Shown in pieces: positions 63,194 to 64,000 of a DNA stretch of 64,000 nucleotides. Position numbers and translations under genes: made by a program. The notes beneath the pieces were generated by a model, which ran no database searches, was not told the DNA's origin, and saw nothing but the letters and a program-made list of their open reading frames with translations. Source of the DNA: Thermoplasmata archaeon (GTDB lineage: Archaea; Thermoplasmatota; Thermoplasmata; Lutacidiplasmatales; UBA184); the NCBI GenBank assembly GCA_021828195.1, contig JAKASQ010000001.1:62001-126000 (forward strand). Reading direction: 5' to 3'. Within the stretch, counting starts at the first letter, position 1, and each line of letters starts with the position of its first letter.

Positions 63194-63219
63194 AGCGAGC
63201 TGGTGGATGGGGATTGAGT

Positions 63220-63300
63220 ATGCCGAAGGCGAAGGCCGGGAAGAAGGGCGCGAAGAAGGGAAAGAAGACCGCGAGGAAAGGAAAGAAGAGTCGCCGCTAG
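63220..63300 (+). CDS. Lysine-rich micro-protein, 26 aa
   Basis: A 26-residue peptide made almost only of Lys, Arg, Ala and Gly (starts MPKAKAGKKGAKKGKK, ends KGKKSRR), with no negative charge. It resembles a free histone-H1-type tail. It has its own TATA element at leaderless spacing and a terminator-like hairpin 18 nt after the stop, so it looks like a complete transcription unit. Likely role: DNA or RNA condensation, or ribosome association. Could be dismissed as a short frame, but promoter, start and terminator agree. Confidence 0.6.
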   Translation: MPKAKAGKKGAKKGKKTARKGKKSRR

Positions 63301-63317
63301 GCGATTGACCTTTCCCC

Positions 63318-63342
63318 GGCCCCACCCCACTTGGGTGGGGCC
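63318..63342 (+). terminator. GC-rich terminator-like hairpin
   Basis: GGCCCCACCC-CACTT-GGGTGGGGCC, a perfect 10-bp stem with a 5-nt loop, directly after the micro-protein gene. No U-run follows, so it may act as an RNA-stabilising 3' end. Confidence 0.65.
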
Positions 63343-63487
63343 GCCACATACCCCTTCGCGTCCCCCAACACGGCCGAGAAAAGTCGATCGGAACCGCTCT
63401 GAAGCGTTCTACGCGTTCCGCCGGGACCTACATCCAATCACCGCGTCGCGGAGCCCCAGCTGAGACGCGCCCTAGGGGGCTCGCCCT

Positions 63488-63787
63488 CTAGGGTGGGACG
63501 GCCGGGAGGGGCTTGCCGCAGGATCGGCAGAAGCCGGCCTGCTTCGAGTTCGAGGTCCCGCACGCCGGGCAGAAGCGCTCGCCACCGGCCGTCGCCGGGA
63601 GCGGAGCCACCGGCGGAGGAGCGGTCGCATACGTCTGGAACTCCTGTACCGGCACCTTCTCGCGCGTGAAGTAGTAGATGATCGCAATCGGCCAGCAGAG
63701 GATGATCAGGACGACCAGAATCCAGAGCGTGTACTTGCGCTTGTATTGAACGGGGCCCCCAACCATGGTGGTCTGACCGGTCGCCAT
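63488..63787 (-). CDS. Membrane protein with C-terminal zinc ribbon
   Basis: A 99-residue protein. One membrane helix (KYTLWILVVLIILCWPIAIIYYF) near residues 18-38 is followed by a Pro/Ala linker and a zinc ribbon FCPACGTSNSKQAGFCRSCG. The ATG at 63787 is chosen because a TATA element lies 22-31 nt upstream; an open frame reaches 63919 but would overlap the promoter and the next gene. Function unknown. Confidence 0.75.
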   Translation of the reverse strand: MATGQTTMVGGPVQYKRKYTLWILVVLIILCWPIAIIYYFTREKVPVQEFQTYATAPPPVAPLPATAGGERFCPACGTSNSKQAGFCRSCGKPLPAVPP

Positions 63788-63808
63788 TGGACGGGCGTAT
63801 CCGTAGGG

Positions 63809-63818
63809 GGTTATAGAC
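63809..63818 (-). promoter_or_regulatory. TATA element for the 63787 gene
   Basis: Minus strand GTCTATAACC, 22-31 nt before the ATG; rules out the longer start at 63919. Confidence 0.6.
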
Positions 63819-63911
63819 TCAGCGGCCGGGCCGCACCCGTGGATCTTCGCAGCGAACCCAGGTTCCGGCTTCGTGATGAGGCCCGCGGGCGTGCTCCCGG
63901 TCGAGGCTACC

Positions 63912-64000
63912 ATGGCCATCGATCAGTGGACCGAGGTCGACGATTACATCTCGAACCTCCTCGTCGCATCGGATTCCGTACTCGAGCAGGCGCTCATCGA
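63912..64000 (+). CDS. O-methyltransferase N-terminus (partial, runs off right edge)
   Basis: The visible 29 residues (TEVDDYISNLLVASDSVLEQ) match the beginning of caffeoyl-CoA-type S-adenosylmethionine-dependent O-methyltransferases, where this helix caps the SAM domain. The rest lies outside the window, so the call is tentative. Confidence 0.5.
   Translation, partial: MAIDQWTEVDDYISNLLVASDSVLEQALI

Noticed and set aside
1..64000. CRISPR array
   Set aside because: No series of regularly spaced direct repeats was seen.

Overview
The window is high-GC DNA that reads as an archaeal chromosome, most likely a Thermoplasmatota-type lineage; I cannot place it lower. Archaeal signals are a pyrB-pyrI aspartate carbamoyltransferase pair, deoxyhypusine synthase, a tricorn-type M1 aminopeptidase, an RPA-like OB-fold protein, an RNase P RNA, and many leaderless genes with a TATA element 25-35 nt before the start codon. 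Several genes look bacterial in type (threonyl-tRNA synthetase with an editing domain, malate synthase A, ornithine cyclodeaminase family, NmrA, SDR), so old gene import is likely. Malate synthase and citrate synthase suggest a heterotroph; no methanogenesis genes are present.

Layout. 1-6.5 kb: Mre11-type nuclease (cut by the left edge), small proteins, a K+-independent proton-pumping pyrophosphatase and ThrRS. 6.6-13.6 kb: GYD protein, GHMP sugar kinase, two metallopeptidases (M1 and M3-like) and small proteins. 13.8-20.8 kb: malate synthase, a secreted G1 (eqolisin-like) peptidase, P-loop kinase, threonine synthase, phosphoribosyltransferase and a HisA-like TIM barrel. 20.93-21.39 kb: RNase P RNA. 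21.9-28.6 kb: unknown protein, P-type H+-ATPase, citrate synthase and a DHDPS-family aldolase. 28.6-29.7 kb: a TusA-like protein and MfnB in one operon with the aldolase. 30-33.5 kb: small membrane proteins, an IS605/TnpB remnant and a DMT exporter. 33.6-37.8 kb: pyrB-pyrI, a GDT1-like transporter, deoxyhypusine synthase, a sulfite-oxidase-fold molybdoenzyme and a zinc protein. 37.8-40.6 kb: TldD/TldE protease pair. 40.8-44 kb: acetyltransferase, MOSC protein and the agmatine-to-putrescine genes aguB-aguA. 44-48.3 kb: BNR-repeat protein with a MoaD-like partner, and an ABC exporter with a divergent MarR regulator. 48.7-52.6 kb: cupin, membrane protein and a 910-residue surface beta-propeller protein. 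52.6-54.1 kb: gene fragments around a tRNA-Ile, including a truncated integrase. 54.1-64 kb: toroid-fold protein, an interrupted metallo-beta-lactamase gene, OCD-family enzyme, NmrA, SDR, Nudix, a second metallo-beta-lactamase protein, OB-fold protein, tiny zinc and lysine-rich proteins, and an O-methyltransferase cut by the right edge.

How genes fit together. AguA and AguB make putrescine, precursor of the spermidine used by deoxyhypusine synthase 6 kb away. The pyrophosphatase and P-type ATPase both export protons. The strongest leads for new biology are the mfnB-tusA-aldolase operon in an apparent non-methanogen, the secreted G1 peptidase, the BNR-MoaD pair, and a 38-nt dyad element that lies the same 62 nt downstream of a tRNA-Ile landmark at 53.7 kb and of a tRNA-like 3' relic at 22.7 kb.
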